Source: a bacterium (GTDB taxonomy: Bacteria > Hydrothermota > UBA3072 > JAPDKE01). Taken from it: a stretch of DNA of 47,270 nt. The DNA is taken from assembly GCA_029258725.1 (NCBI GenBank), contig JAPDKE010000017.1, positions 1 to 47,270 on the forward strand, in the 5' to 3' direction. Below are positions 8,760-16,484 of this stretch, piece by piece. The stretch's first letter is position 1, and each line of letters opens with the position of its first letter. Made by a program: the position numbers and the translations under genes. The notes beneath the pieces are model-generated. The model was not told the origin of the DNA and made no database searches. It saw nothing but the letters and a program-made list of their open reading frames with translations.

Positions 8760-9270
8760 AGTTGAGGTAAGGTACAGGAACATTAAATATCCAAGAATTG
8801 AATTGAGGACAGGAAAAGTGATTCTCATTCTCCCGCACGGGAAAAATCCGGAGGAGGTTCTTGAAAGGCATAAAAAATGGATTGAAAGGAAACTTGGGTT
8901 TATTGAGGAGTGCAAAAAGGAGGCGGAGGGGAAGGAGCCTGTGGAGAGGAATGAGGAGGAATTCCGCACGCTGGTTCTTTCGCTGGTTGAGGAATTTTCA
9001 CGGGAACTTGGGGTGAAGGTGAATAAGGTGTTTTTCAGGCGCATGTCAACCCGATGGGCAAGTTGCAGCAGGAAGGGAAATTTAACGATAAACAGACTTG
9101 CACGTTTCCTCCCATCCCATCTTATTGAATACATAGTCTTTCACGAACTTGCACATCTTATTGAAAGAAGACACACCGATGCATTCTGGCGGGTGGTTTC
9201 AAGAAAATTCCCATCCTACCCCTCCCTTGAACGGGAACTGTTTGCTTACTGGTTTAAGGTGTGGGGTTAA
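8749..9270 (+). CDS. YgjP-type (DUF45, M48-like) zinc metallopeptidase of type I RM locus
   Basis: This 173-residue protein carries the zinc-peptidase motif HELAHLIERRH (His132, Glu133, His136, with His142 as a likely additional ligand) and RMSTRWASCSRKGNLTIN, diagnostic of the YgjP/DUF45 group. These genes very often follow hsdR; their role in the restriction system is not settled. I chose ATG 8749, giving an 11-nt overlap with hsdR and a start like other family members. The more upstream ATG at 8686 would add residues encoded inside hsdR. The last 36 nt before the MNT remnant on the other strand contain no clear terminator. It is the last gene of the visible operon. Confidence 0.88.
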   Translation: MGSEVEVRYRNIKYPRIELRTGKVILILPHGKNPEEVLERHKKWIERKLGFIEECKKEAEGKEPVERNEEEFRTLVLSLVEEFSRELGVKVNKVFFRRMSTRWASCSRKGNLTINRLARFLPSHLIEYIVFHELAHLIERRHTDAFWRVVSRKFPSYPSLERELFAYWFKVWG

Positions 9271-9305
9271 GAGACCACTTGTTAACCTGTTTCTTCCAGC
9301 ATTTT

Positions 9306-9536
9306 TTAAAAAGGGGTTATATACACCACCTCCTCAAGAATTCTTCTACCTATCCTGGGCTTTAGTGCGGTTTTTTCAACAAGGTCCACTTTTATGCCCA
9401 GAATTTCGGAGAGATATTGTTCAAGTTCCACAAAATCAATCAGACTGATGCGTGCATGTTCTTCAAACTCTATAAGAATATCCAGGTCACTCTCCGGAGT
9501 TTCCTCTCCTTTCACATAAGATCCAAAAACCCCCAA
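9306..9536 (-). pseudogene. 5'-truncated MNT-type (MntA-like) nucleotidyltransferase remnant
   Basis: The minus-strand frame reads GVFGSYVKGEETPESDLDIL, which is the GSY-x2-G-x-SDxD active-site motif of minimal nucleotidyltransferases. It continues to the usual C-terminus (LVEKTALKPRIGRRILEEVV). The family normally has about 25 residues before the motif; here an in-frame TAA lies four codons upstream of the only available start, a TTG at 9536. MNT proteins are antitoxins that AMPylate HEPN RNase toxins. No HEPN partner follows on this strand, because the peptidase gene ends on the other strand just beyond it. The missing 5' end faces the LVIVD gene, 22 nt away. I read it as a broken antitoxin gene, although the catalytic core is intact and a short product is conceivable. 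Confidence 0.7.
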
Positions 9537-9558
9537 ATATATACATTACGGAAAAAAA

Positions 9559-11637
9559 TTACTTCAGCATCAGTAATTTAATCGTTCTTCGGTATTCTGC
9601 ATGCTCCATACGAAGAAAATATACCCCTAAAGGTATAGGCTTTAGGAGAATTTTTATTCGTCTGTTTTTATATTCTATTTTCTCTATATTTTCACTTACA
9701 TCTCTTCCTACAACGTCATAAAGATAAAATTGTAATGCCTTCCTGTTCTCAGGAATGCAAATATCAACAACAGAATTTAAAACTACAAGGTTCTCATCCA
9801 CTATATGCTCGTTTTCTTCTAACCCTTCGAAGAAGGTCTGGTAAATTTGCAATCCTATATTTCCGGCTGCCACATAAATGTAGGAATTCCGAAGCAGAAG
9901 TCCCCACGGATGGGTGGGGGTAAAATAATATCCCACAATGGAAGGATTGTATGGATCGCTTACATCTACTACTTGAATGCCAGAGTCATTTGTCACACAG
10001 GAATAGCTCCCGGCAGTATATACATGATATCCTGAATTGTAGGTATTACACGATCCCACCTTCTGAGGATGAAAAATATCCGAAATATTCCAAATATAAA
10101 GACCGTCTCCACCAGTCATTAAATAGGCATAAAGTCCATATACTGAAATATCTGTACCCCATCCTGAAACATATCGTTGAGACACCATCTCCGGATTTAG
10201 GGGATCGGAAATATCTACGATAGAAAATCCATATAGCCCTTCAGCCAAAAATGCATAGGTGTCTTGTATCGAAAGTTTCAAAGAATAATAAGTAGTACAT
10301 ATAGAGGCTACATATGGATTAAGTGGATCTGCAACATCTATTATTCGTAATCCCTTACCCCACCCTGCTGCATAAGCATAATTCCCATGAACCTCTACAT
10401 CATAAATGTCTCCAGCAGATACTGAGGATATCTCTATGGGGTTAGTGGGATCACTAATGTCTAATATCCGTAAAACTCCACCATCTCCTACATAGGCATA
10501 ATTTCCAACACACCAAACAGCATGAATACCACTGCTTGCAGGGAAATATCCTACTCTGCAAGGAGAAGAGAGGTTAGAAATATCTATAATCTGAAGCCAC
10601 TTATCACATGCCAGATATGCGAAATCCCCCTGTACAAACACATTGTAAGCAGTTCCACCTGCAGGAAAATAATTTATCTCCTCAAGATTAGAAATATCGG
10701 TAGCATTGAATACAAGTATTCCATAATTCCCTGCTGCAACATACAAAATGTTACCTACCTTTTTTACATCATATACAGGGGAATAAGCATCTACCTCACT
10801 TACCAAAATGGGATTGGAGGGTGTGGAGACATTCAGTATATACAAACTTGTAAGAGCACCCTCATCTCCTACATATGCAAACGAGTCTATTACCTCTACA
10901 GAAAAGGGAAAGGGTGTGGAATAACTTCCCACTGCTACTGGGTTAGAAGGGTCGGATACGTTTAGTATGCTAAGTTTGTTATCTTTTAATATCAAATATG
11001 CCAAAGTATCTTTGACGACTAAATCGCAGGCAGGATCAATTGTCACGAAATAATATCCAACCTCTTGAGGATTTTCAGGAGTACTTATATCTATTATACG
11101 CATACCCTTTCCATAATCTGCTATATATGCGTAGGTTCCAGACACACAAACTTTATAAGCCCTTCCCGGAGTATTGCATCTTCCTATCTCCGAAAGTAAA
11201 CCGGTATCGGACACAGTAAAAATCTGCAATCCATAAGTATCTGCCGCTACATAGAGATAATTTCCAACGAGATATACATCTCTTGCTTTTCCCCCTGTAG
11301 GATGGGTTACTATTTTCTGAGGTGCATAGAGATCTGATAAGTCCCAGACTTCTATTCCCCTGTCATCCAGAGCAAGATAGAGTCTTTTAGTTAAAGAATC
11401 GTAAAACATCCCGTGCAAGAATCCGGGAGTGGATATTTCCGAAATCTCTTGAAGTTCCGAAGAATCCTGTGCATCTAAAATGAACACACCTCCTCCGGAG
11501 CCACAAAATAATGCCTTCCGGGAGACATCGTATGATAAAACATAAGGCGACCCAAAAGGCCAATTTCCTACTAATTTCATATTTAAAGAATCAACCCTTG
11601 AAGTAAGATAAAATACAGGAAAAAGCCATAATACCAT
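9559..11637 (-). CDS. secreted LVIVD-repeat beta-propeller protein with Por-type C-terminal domain
   Basis: This 692-residue protein consists of about fourteen repeats of roughly 40-45 residues, each with a core like GLRIIDISDPxNPxxVGYY after a segment like VxGNYAYVA. This is the LVIVD repeat that builds beta-propellers in secreted proteins. The N-terminus (MVLWLFPVFYLTSRVDS) is a plausible but weak signal peptide. The last 70 residues end in PIPLGVYFLRMEHAEYRRT and a basic tail, matching the Por/type IX sorting domain pattern. RBS AAGGAGG lies 5 nt before the ATG. A promoter (11660-11687) sits just upstream. The gene lies exactly between two MNT remnants whose 5' ends both face it, so it may have been inserted there. 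It is expected at the cell surface or outside; its ligand is unknown. Confidence 0.85.
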   Translation of the reverse strand: MVLWLFPVFYLTSRVDSLNMKLVGNWPFGSPYVLSYDVSRKALFCGSGGGVFILDAQDSSELQEISEISTPGFLHGMFYDSLTKRLYLALDDRGIEVWDLSDLYAPQKIVTHPTGGKARDVYLVGNYLYVAADTYGLQIFTVSDTGLLSEIGRCNTPGRAYKVCVSGTYAYIADYGKGMRIIDISTPENPQEVGYYFVTIDPACDLVVKDTLAYLILKDNKLSILNVSDPSNPVAVGSYSTPFPFSVEVIDSFAYVGDEGALTSLYILNVSTPSNPILVSEVDAYSPVYDVKKVGNILYVAAGNYGILVFNATDISNLEEINYFPAGGTAYNVFVQGDFAYLACDKWLQIIDISNLSSPCRVGYFPASSGIHAVWCVGNYAYVGDGGVLRILDISDPTNPIEISSVSAGDIYDVEVHGNYAYAAGWGKGLRIIDVADPLNPYVASICTTYYSLKLSIQDTYAFLAEGLYGFSIVDISDPLNPEMVSQRYVSGWGTDISVYGLYAYLMTGGDGLYIWNISDIFHPQKVGSCNTYNSGYHVYTAGSYSCVTNDSGIQVVDVSDPYNPSIVGYYFTPTHPWGLLLRNSYIYVAAGNIGLQIYQTFFEGLEENEHIVDENLVVLNSVVDICIPENRKALQFYLYDVVGRDVSENIEKIEYKNRRIKILLKPIPLGVYFLRMEHAEYRRTIKLLMLK

Positions 11638-11659
11638 TATAACCTCCTTGTTTGATACA

Positions 11660-11687
11660 ATTTTATCCGATTCTCCGCGTCTGTCAA
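11660..11687 (-). promoter_or_regulatory. promoter of LVIVD-repeat gene
   Basis: On the minus strand TTGACA (11687-11682) is separated by 16 nt from TAAAAT (11665-11660). The start codon of the propeller gene is at 11637 with AAGGAGG just upstream, so the leader would be about 15-20 nt. The match is strong (6/6 and 5/6). The element overlaps the start of the divergent MNT remnant. Confidence 0.65.
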
Positions 11688-11688
11688 T

Positions 11689-11865
11689 ATGTCAAAAAAT
11701 GATCTTCCCGAAGTAATTTTTCTGAGAAATATTATAACCGAACTTGGCCTTGAATACGGGGTATTGATTTCTGTGTATCCGATTTCTGAAAGAACGTTCA
11801 GACACGTAAAAAGCCCTCTTGTCCTCAATGTGAAAAGAGAAGGGGTGGTAGTATGGAGGAGATAA
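11689..11865 (+). pseudogene. 5'-truncated MNT nucleotidyltransferase remnant (antitoxin C-terminus)
   Basis: The frame from ATG 11689 encodes 58 residues (DLPEVIFLRNIITELGLEYG, then ISVYPISERTFRHVKSPLVL and NVKREGVVV). It matches only the C-terminal half of MNT-domain antitoxins of the type paired with HEPN toxins. The catalytic GS-x3-G-x-SDxD half is missing. The stop overlaps the start of the HEPN remnant by 13 nt, the normal arrangement of an MNT-HEPN pair. The truncation point faces the LVIVD gene, as in the other MNT remnant at 9306-9536. Confidence 0.68.
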
Positions 11866-12050
11866 GAAAACTTATTGAGAAAGCACACGTTTTTCTGCGC
11901 AGTGCAGGGTTACTTATAGAAGAAGGAGATTATGATTCAAATTTACTGCGCAGAGGCTATTTTATCACCTGTTACTCTCACAATTTTATCCCATATGGGT
12001 CACGATCTTACCAGTGGAAAGTTAAAAGACAAGAAGCCTTGAATAGCTGA
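11853..12050 (+). pseudogene. truncated HEPN toxin remnant
   Basis: ATG 11853 begins MEEIRKLIEKAHVFLRSAGL then IEEGDYDSNLLRRGYF, the first two helices of a COG1895-like HEPN domain (normally DYDSA-SRAYYA). Homology fades after about residue 42, and the frame ends with unrelated sequence at 12050, overlapping the end of the minus-strand barrel gene. The family is normally about 120-130 residues and ends with the Rx4-6H motif, which is absent. With the preceding MNT remnant it forms a dead toxin-antitoxin module. Confidence 0.6.
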
Positions 12051-13137
12051 TTTCTCCCTCGAGACAGGAATTATAAAGAGGAGGATAATCTACGTATCTC
12101 ACCTCCACTTTCAGCCATCCACTCTCATGTATGTAAAAGCCAAATCTTCCTGATGCTCCAATTATTAGCGGAAAACGCAAACTGTCAGCCTTCACAGAGA
12201 CCCGCAGAGTGACAGTGCTTCTTTCGTTCAGCCATCTTTTACAGAAAAGACTTCCTTCAAGTCTTTCATAGCCGGTATCATACTTTCCCGTAAATCTTAT
12301 ATAAGAAAACTTTCCAAGAGGTCTTGACCATGAAAGAAAAAAGGTAATTCCGCGATCAGGGAACATTCCCCTTTTGGTATAAATAATGGAATGCCATACA
12401 GTAAGAGATATTTCGGTTCCTGTCTCATGGCGAAAGGAAGGCAAATGGCGAGACCTTTCATAAAAGCATGCTATACCTTCCAGTTCTCTTATTCTGAATA
12501 TTTCATAAGGAGATAGTCTCTCAACCAGGTTAAGGGACACAAGCAGGCTTTCAAGATCAGCGTAAAAGTGCTTTTCCCAGAAAAGATATTTGCTCCGGTA
12601 CATTTCCTTTTTTGCGTAAAATTCCGCAAGAGCATATGCATCTTCCGGCGAGGGCTCTTTTAAAAGAACCCCGTCTTCCTTCAATCGTTTGAGAATGTAA
12701 TACGTCATAAGAAGCAAGCCAAAACTCTCCCTCTTTTTAACACCTAACCCCACAGAGTAAGATTCCAGATCCACCTCCCAGTGCCTCCAGTCTTCCCTTT
12801 CCAGTATGTCAAAATACGCCTTCCCATGCATGTAGGCAGACCGATAACGAAAAGAGATGGGAAGAGACAGATTTCCTCTGACACGTGGCTCGGGAAAAAC
12901 ACTTCCTCCATACACTGTCCAGTCTGTTCTCGGTGCTATGGTAATTCCACCTGTTTTATTTCTTTTTTTAAATATATAGTTCATGGAAACCATTGAACCG
13001 TAACGGTATCTTTCCTCCCCTGCAAATTCCATTCCGGTTGAGAAACCTGCAAAAAGGCGAAAACTGCTGATGGAATAAGCAGGAATTATTTCTTTTCTCA
13101 TGTTAAGAGAGTCAAGAAAAAAGAAAAGAAAGATCAT
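12022..13137 (-). CDS. predicted outer-membrane beta-barrel protein
   Basis: I recognise no named family for this 371-residue protein. It starts with a short hydrophobic signal-like segment (MIFLFFFLDSLNM). It then shows alternating polar/aromatic strands (for example RYGSMVSMNYIFKK, LSLPISFRYRSA, LEGSLFCKRWLNERSTVTLR) and ends in a terminal Phe after a strand-like SYSRLLVF. Both are typical of outer-membrane barrels. A central helical stretch (about 150-210) could be a plug or periplasmic insertion. RBS AAAGGAGG lies 6 nt before ATG 13137. A sigma-70-like promoter is upstream (13168-13196). Its 3' end overlaps the HEPN remnant by 29 nt. Function unknown. Confidence 0.72.
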   Translation of the reverse strand: MIFLFFFLDSLNMRKEIIPAYSISSFRLFAGFSTGMEFAGEERYRYGSMVSMNYIFKKRNKTGGITIAPRTDWTVYGGSVFPEPRVRGNLSLPISFRYRSAYMHGKAYFDILEREDWRHWEVDLESYSVGLGVKKRESFGLLLMTYYILKRLKEDGVLLKEPSPEDAYALAEFYAKKEMYRSKYLFWEKHFYADLESLLVSLNLVERLSPYEIFRIRELEGIACFYERSRHLPSFRHETGTEISLTVWHSIIYTKRGMFPDRGITFFLSWSRPLGKFSYIRFTGKYDTGYERLEGSLFCKRWLNERSTVTLRVSVKADSLRFPLIIGASGRFGFYIHESGWLKVEVRYVDYPPLYNSCLEGEISYSRLLVF

Positions 13138-13167
13138 AAAGACCTCCTTTCTCTTTTCTACCGGTAT

Positions 13168-13196
13168 ATTTTATCTTTTAAAAGGAAAGAAATCAA
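13168..13196 (-). promoter_or_regulatory. promoter of outer-membrane barrel gene
   Basis: On the minus strand TTGATT (13196-13191) is followed after 17 nt by TAAAAT (13173-13168), about 30 nt before the ATG at 13137. An AAAGGAGG ribosome site lies between them. It is divergent from the promoter at 13219. Confidence 0.6.
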
Positions 13197-13218
13197 GAAG
13201 AAGACTTTTCCAAAAAAC

Positions 13219-13247
13219 TTGACTTTTTATAACCTCTTAGATATGGT
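13219..13247 (+). promoter_or_regulatory. candidate promoter of SBBP-repeat secreted protein gene
   Basis: TTGACT (13219-13224), a 17-nt spacer, then TATGGT (13242-13247). The -35 is strong and the -10 is weak. The start codon lies 230 nt further on, so a nearer promoter cannot be excluded. Confidence 0.4.
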
Positions 13248-13477
13248 TATCCTGAATGGGTAAGTAGTACCAAGCAGAGACCAAGTCTGAGGGAAAAAGG
13301 AGGCTCTTTTTAGGGATAGTGAGGTTTTTTTCTTTTCCCCTGCACGGGTCGTATGGAGTTATGCCCTGGGATGAGAAGGGAAGAATAAGCAGAAGTTTAT
13401 AAATTATTCTGCCCTCCATTCTGGCATTTCTTCATAAGGCTTGAACAGGGGAAAATAGTTAAAAAAAGGAGGTTAAC

Positions 13478-15520
13478 ATGAGGACCATTCTCCTTGCTTC
13501 TTTGACCCTTACTCTTTGTCTGAGTGCCCAGGGCTATGTGAACGTGTGGACGAATTACCTTGACTACGCAGGAGACGATTATAGCTGTGCTGTAGGAATG
13601 GACGGGAAATACAACGTCTATGTCGGAGGGAGGATTAACACGGGAACTTGGGATATGTGGACGGTGGTGAAGTATTCCTCCAATGGAGCCACTCTCTGGA
13701 TGGATACCATCCCAGCACAGGGAAGCTCAGGAAGCAATGTATGGGGTATTGCAGTGGAGCAGGATGGCGATGCTTATGTTACAGGATATACCTCTGTGGG
13801 AGACACGATATACTGGCTGACAGTGAAATACGACCCTCAGGGAAACATTGTATGGGGAGATACGATAAAGAACGAACTTGGAAGAGCGATAACACTTGAT
13901 AAGGATGGCAATGTCTATGCAGCCGGAAATGGAGGGGGATACTGGATCACCATAAAGTATGACTCCACAGGCAATATTCTCTGGAAGGATTCGCTTCAGA
14001 TGCGTGGATACCCCAAGGGAATAGTACTTGATGACAGCAACAATCTCTATCTTACCGGTGTTCTGGGTTCCTATGTAGCAAGCGATATGCTTACTCTGAA
14101 ATACAACACCGAGAGAAGCATTGTCTGGATGGATACAATTGATGTAAGTGATTATGATAATGCCGAGGATATAGCAGTGGACAGATGGGGAAATTTATAT
14201 GTTACAGGATATGTTTACAATTCAGACATAGCCTACTATGACCCATACACCATCAAGTACAAGGCAGATGGTAACGTTCTCTGGATAAGGGAGGAATCAA
14301 GTGGATTGGGTTATGGTGTGGGTGTGGATACCCTGGGAAAGGTGTATGTTGCAGGAGCGGTCTTCGTTTTATCTGCCCTGGAAACGCGCTGGCTTTTCAT
14401 TCAGTACGACACTTCCGGAAATCTCATTGAAATGGACACACTTGACCAGGGAGACGGAAGTGAGGCATGGGGAATTGATGTTGATCAGGCTGGAAATTAC
14501 GCATTAACAGGATATGCCCTGGCCCCGGGCACTACAGCAGCATGGTGCACCGACCTTTACCTCAAATACCGGGATGTGTGTATTGATACATGTCTTTCTC
14601 CCCTTGTGATTTCCCCTCTTTACGACTATACACCCATTGTTCGCGTCCACAACGGCTCCTATGAGATAACGGAAGACTTTGATGTGAATGCGACAACAGA
14701 TACAAGTGGTGTGATTCTCTATAGTTCAACCTATTCTATTGATGGTTCCTCTCCAGGTGATACACTGGATATCTCACTTTCTCCCTGGAGTGACATACCC
14801 CATGAGATTACTTCAGCAAGGCTCAGATTCACTATTCTTCACGAGAGCGGTTATGACATGGTTCCGGATAACGATGTGATGAGCATAACTCTTTATATAA
14901 GACCCGTTATTGATTCTGCCGTTGCATACGATGGAACAACACCCGGGTCTGGAATAGATGATGATGACTATGTTGCCCTTTACTTCTCTCATCCTATGAA
15001 CCAGATAGCAATGGATGCATCCAGCATTGACAGTCTTCTTTCCCTCTCCGGAGGACACACATGGCTTGATGGTTCAGGACTCATTGGAAATATCACATGG
15101 AGTGCGGATGGAAAGGTCCTCTATGTTTTCCTTACAACCACTGATTCGCCTCCAACGGTCTCTGTGGGTGATACAATAACACCGGATGATACACTTGCCG
15201 ATGTTTATGGATTTTCATGCGTGGATCCCGTTATCCTCACCGGTTCTTTTGATCCTGCCCAGGGGATAACTGGAAGGAACAGGCTCCTGCTTGATGTCCG
15301 GGAAATAAATACAAGGATATCCTTTACCTATGCAATCCCAGAAGATGAACCCTACAGGATTGTTCTTTACGGTGTTGATGGAAGGATTGTAAAGGAGATT
15401 GTGGGAGAAGGAGAGGGCGTATATGAGAGGGAAATAACAGGTGTTCCTCCGGGCGTTTACTTCCTGAGACTTGAGCAGGGAGGAGTGGCAGAGGAGAAGA
15501 GGATAATACTCTTGAGGTAA
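13478..15520 (+). CDS. secreted SBBP-repeat propeller protein with Por-type C-terminal domain
   Basis: This 680-residue protein has a clear signal peptide (MRTILLASLTLTLCLSAQGY). Residues about 25-360 are repeats of roughly 45-50 residues containing GNVYVTGYx and TxKYDxxGNxxWxDT, the SBBP pattern of beta-propellers. A middle region (about 370-600) looks like Ig-type or cadherin-like beta domains with Asp-rich loops (GSGIDDDDYVALYF). The end reads GVPPGVYFLRLEQGGVAEEK, matching the Por/type IX sorting-domain pattern shared with two other proteins here. Start supported by AAAGGAGG and the signal peptide. No catalytic site is visible; a structural or adhesive surface role is the simplest inference. 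Confidence 0.88.
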   Translation: MRTILLASLTLTLCLSAQGYVNVWTNYLDYAGDDYSCAVGMDGKYNVYVGGRINTGTWDMWTVVKYSSNGATLWMDTIPAQGSSGSNVWGIAVEQDGDAYVTGYTSVGDTIYWLTVKYDPQGNIVWGDTIKNELGRAITLDKDGNVYAAGNGGGYWITIKYDSTGNILWKDSLQMRGYPKGIVLDDSNNLYLTGVLGSYVASDMLTLKYNTERSIVWMDTIDVSDYDNAEDIAVDRWGNLYVTGYVYNSDIAYYDPYTIKYKADGNVLWIREESSGLGYGVGVDTLGKVYVAGAVFVLSALETRWLFIQYDTSGNLIEMDTLDQGDGSEAWGIDVDQAGNYALTGYALAPGTTAAWCTDLYLKYRDVCIDTCLSPLVISPLYDYTPIVRVHNGSYEITEDFDVNATTDTSGVILYSSTYSIDGSSPGDTLDISLSPWSDIPHEITSARLRFTILHESGYDMVPDNDVMSITLYIRPVIDSAVAYDGTTPGSGIDDDDYVALYFSHPMNQIAMDASSIDSLLSLSGGHTWLDGSGLIGNITWSADGKVLYVFLTTTDSPPTVSVGDTITPDDTLADVYGFSCVDPVILTGSFDPAQGITGRNRLLLDVREINTRISFTYAIPEDEPYRIVLYGVDGRIVKEIVGEGEGVYEREITGVPPGVYFLRLEQGGVAEEKRIILLR

Positions 15521-15707
15521 ATAAAGGGAGACTCTTTGTCCAGAATATCTGATTGATTTTTGAGAGGCTGTTTTTAACGAGGTTTTTGATTTTCATGCGC
15601 ACCCCCTTATTTTTAAGGGCAGCGGAGAAGCTGAGCCCTTCCATAAAGCCCAATAACCTGGATAACCCGGGATATTTATCAGATATTTTTATACACCCTT
15701 AAGACCC
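15521..15707. other. intergenic segment with possible hairpins
   Basis: Two imperfect inverted repeats lie together: CCCTTA with TAAGGG around 15604-15619, and GGGCAGC with GCT-GA-GCCC at 15617-15638. Neither is followed by a T-run on the plus strand, so neither is a standard intrinsic terminator. They may still end or stabilise the upstream transcript before the tRNA promoter. No gene seen. Confidence 0.3.
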
Positions 15708-15735
15708 TTGACTTTCCATCCAATACTTTTATAAT
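15708..15735 (+). promoter_or_regulatory. promoter of tRNA-Leu
   Basis: TTGACT (15708-15713), a 16-nt spacer and a perfect TATAAT (15730-15735). Transcription would begin about 4 nt before the tRNA. The downstream MBL gene starts only 17 nt after the tRNA, so this promoter may also serve the following protein genes. Confidence 0.75.
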
Positions 15736-15745
15736 TTTACCGGAT

Positions 15746-15829
15746 GCCGGGATGGCGGAATTGGCAGACGCGCTGGATTCAGGTTCCAGTGTCCGCAAGG
15801 ACGTAGGGGTTCAAGTCCCCTTCCCGGCA
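15746..15829 (+). tRNA. tRNA-Leu (anticodon CAG)
   Basis: This is an 84-nt class II tRNA. The acceptor stem pairs GCCGGGA (15746-15752) with TCCCGGC (15822-15828), discriminator A. The anticodon arm CTGGA/TCCAG carries the loop TTCAGGT with anticodon CAG at 15780-15782, reading CTG codons. A long variable arm (TGTCCGCAAGGACGT) and a GGGGTTCAAGTCCCC T-arm complete the fold. The 3' CCA is not encoded. Confidence 0.95.
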
Positions 15830-15845
15830 CAAACCTGAAGAGGGA

Positions 15846-16484
15846 ATGAGAATAGAATACCTTGGACATGCCTGCTTTTTCATAACCTTTGACAATGGGA
15901 CAAGACTCATTACCGACCCCTACAAGCCCGGAGCATACGGTGCCATTCATTATCCCTCTTATGAAAAAGAGGCAGATGCGGTAACGGTAAGCCATGAGCA
16001 TGAGGACCACAATGCGGTGTCTTTTGTAAAGGGGAATCCTGTGGTGGTGAAGGGAACGGGGGAGAGGGAAATAAAAGGAATAAAAATCACGGGTTTTCCC
16101 TCCTGGCATGACCGCTCTAAGGGTAAAGAAAGGGGAAAAAACACAATATTCCTGATGGAGGAGAGTTACTCCCTGATCCACGCAGGGGACCTGGGGGATA
16201 TACCGGAACCCTCGGTTGTTGAGGAACTTAAAGACAAGGATATTCTCCTACTGCCTGTTGGTGGAACGTTTACCCTTGGTCCTGAGGAGGCATGGGAATT
16301 TGCAGAACTCATCAAGCCCCGCGTTGTTATACCCATGCACTACAAAACCTCTTTCATTTCCTTTGACCTTGAACCAGTTTCCTCATTTATCCAGGGAAGA
16401 AGGCATAAATTCTGTGGAAAAATTGTGCATGTGGATTCTCTTCCCGAAACCATGGAAATATGGGTGATGGAAGATGCAGGGTAG
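15846..16484 (+). CDS. MBL-fold metal-dependent hydrolase (UPF0173-like)
   Basis: This 212-residue protein of the metallo-beta-lactamase fold shows HEHEDH at residues 50-55 (the HxHxDH metal-binding motif), a later HAGDLGD with His and Asp ligands, and PMHYKT near the end. It matches the UPF0173/UlaG-like branch in length and opening (MRIEYLGHACFFI). The specific substrate cannot be read from sequence; phosphodiester or lactone hydrolysis is typical. GAGGG lies before the ATG. It begins 17 nt after the tRNA and overlaps the next gene by 11 nt, heading the cluster that runs to dnaE. Confidence 0.85.
   Translation: MRIEYLGHACFFITFDNGTRLITDPYKPGAYGAIHYPSYEKEADAVTVSHEHEDHNAVSFVKGNPVVVKGTGEREIKGIKITGFPSWHDRSKGKERGKNTIFLMEESYSLIHAGDLGDIPEPSVVEELKDKDILLLPVGGTFTLGPEEAWEFAELIKPRVVIPMHYKTSFISFDLEPVSSFIQGRRHKFCGKIVHVDSLPETMEIWVMEDAG

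Larger units (their letters stand above)
13138..13477. other. 340-nt divergent intergenic region
   Basis: This gap holds back-to-back promoters for the barrel gene (leftward) and the SBBP-repeat gene (rightward). The rightward transcript would have an unusually long leader of about 225 nt for this window. I found no convincing riboswitch or terminator fold by eye in 13255-13440. A 60-codon minus-strand frame at 13237-13419 lacks a ribosome site and looks spurious. A clear AAAGGAGG lies at about 13466-13473, before ATG 13478. Confidence 0.5.

Noticed and set aside
9149-9448. 99-codon plus-strand frame at the end of the peptidase gene
   Set aside because: It overlaps the peptidase gene in another frame and the MNT remnant on the opposite strand; the sequence is low quality as protein.
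13237-13419. 60-codon minus-strand frame in the divergent intergenic region
   Set aside because: No ribosome site, no recognisable motif, and it lies across the promoter region; most likely chance.
15550-15600. Similarity between the stretch near 15556 and the one near 46384 (both with GATTTTTGAG)
   Set aside because: The match is only about 10-12 nt in AT-rich spacer DNA and does not extend; not enough to call a repeat.
15604-15638. Inverted repeats resembling a terminator after the SBBP-repeat gene
   Set aside because: The stems are short and imperfect, and no T-run follows on the plus strand; kept only as a note in the intergenic entry.
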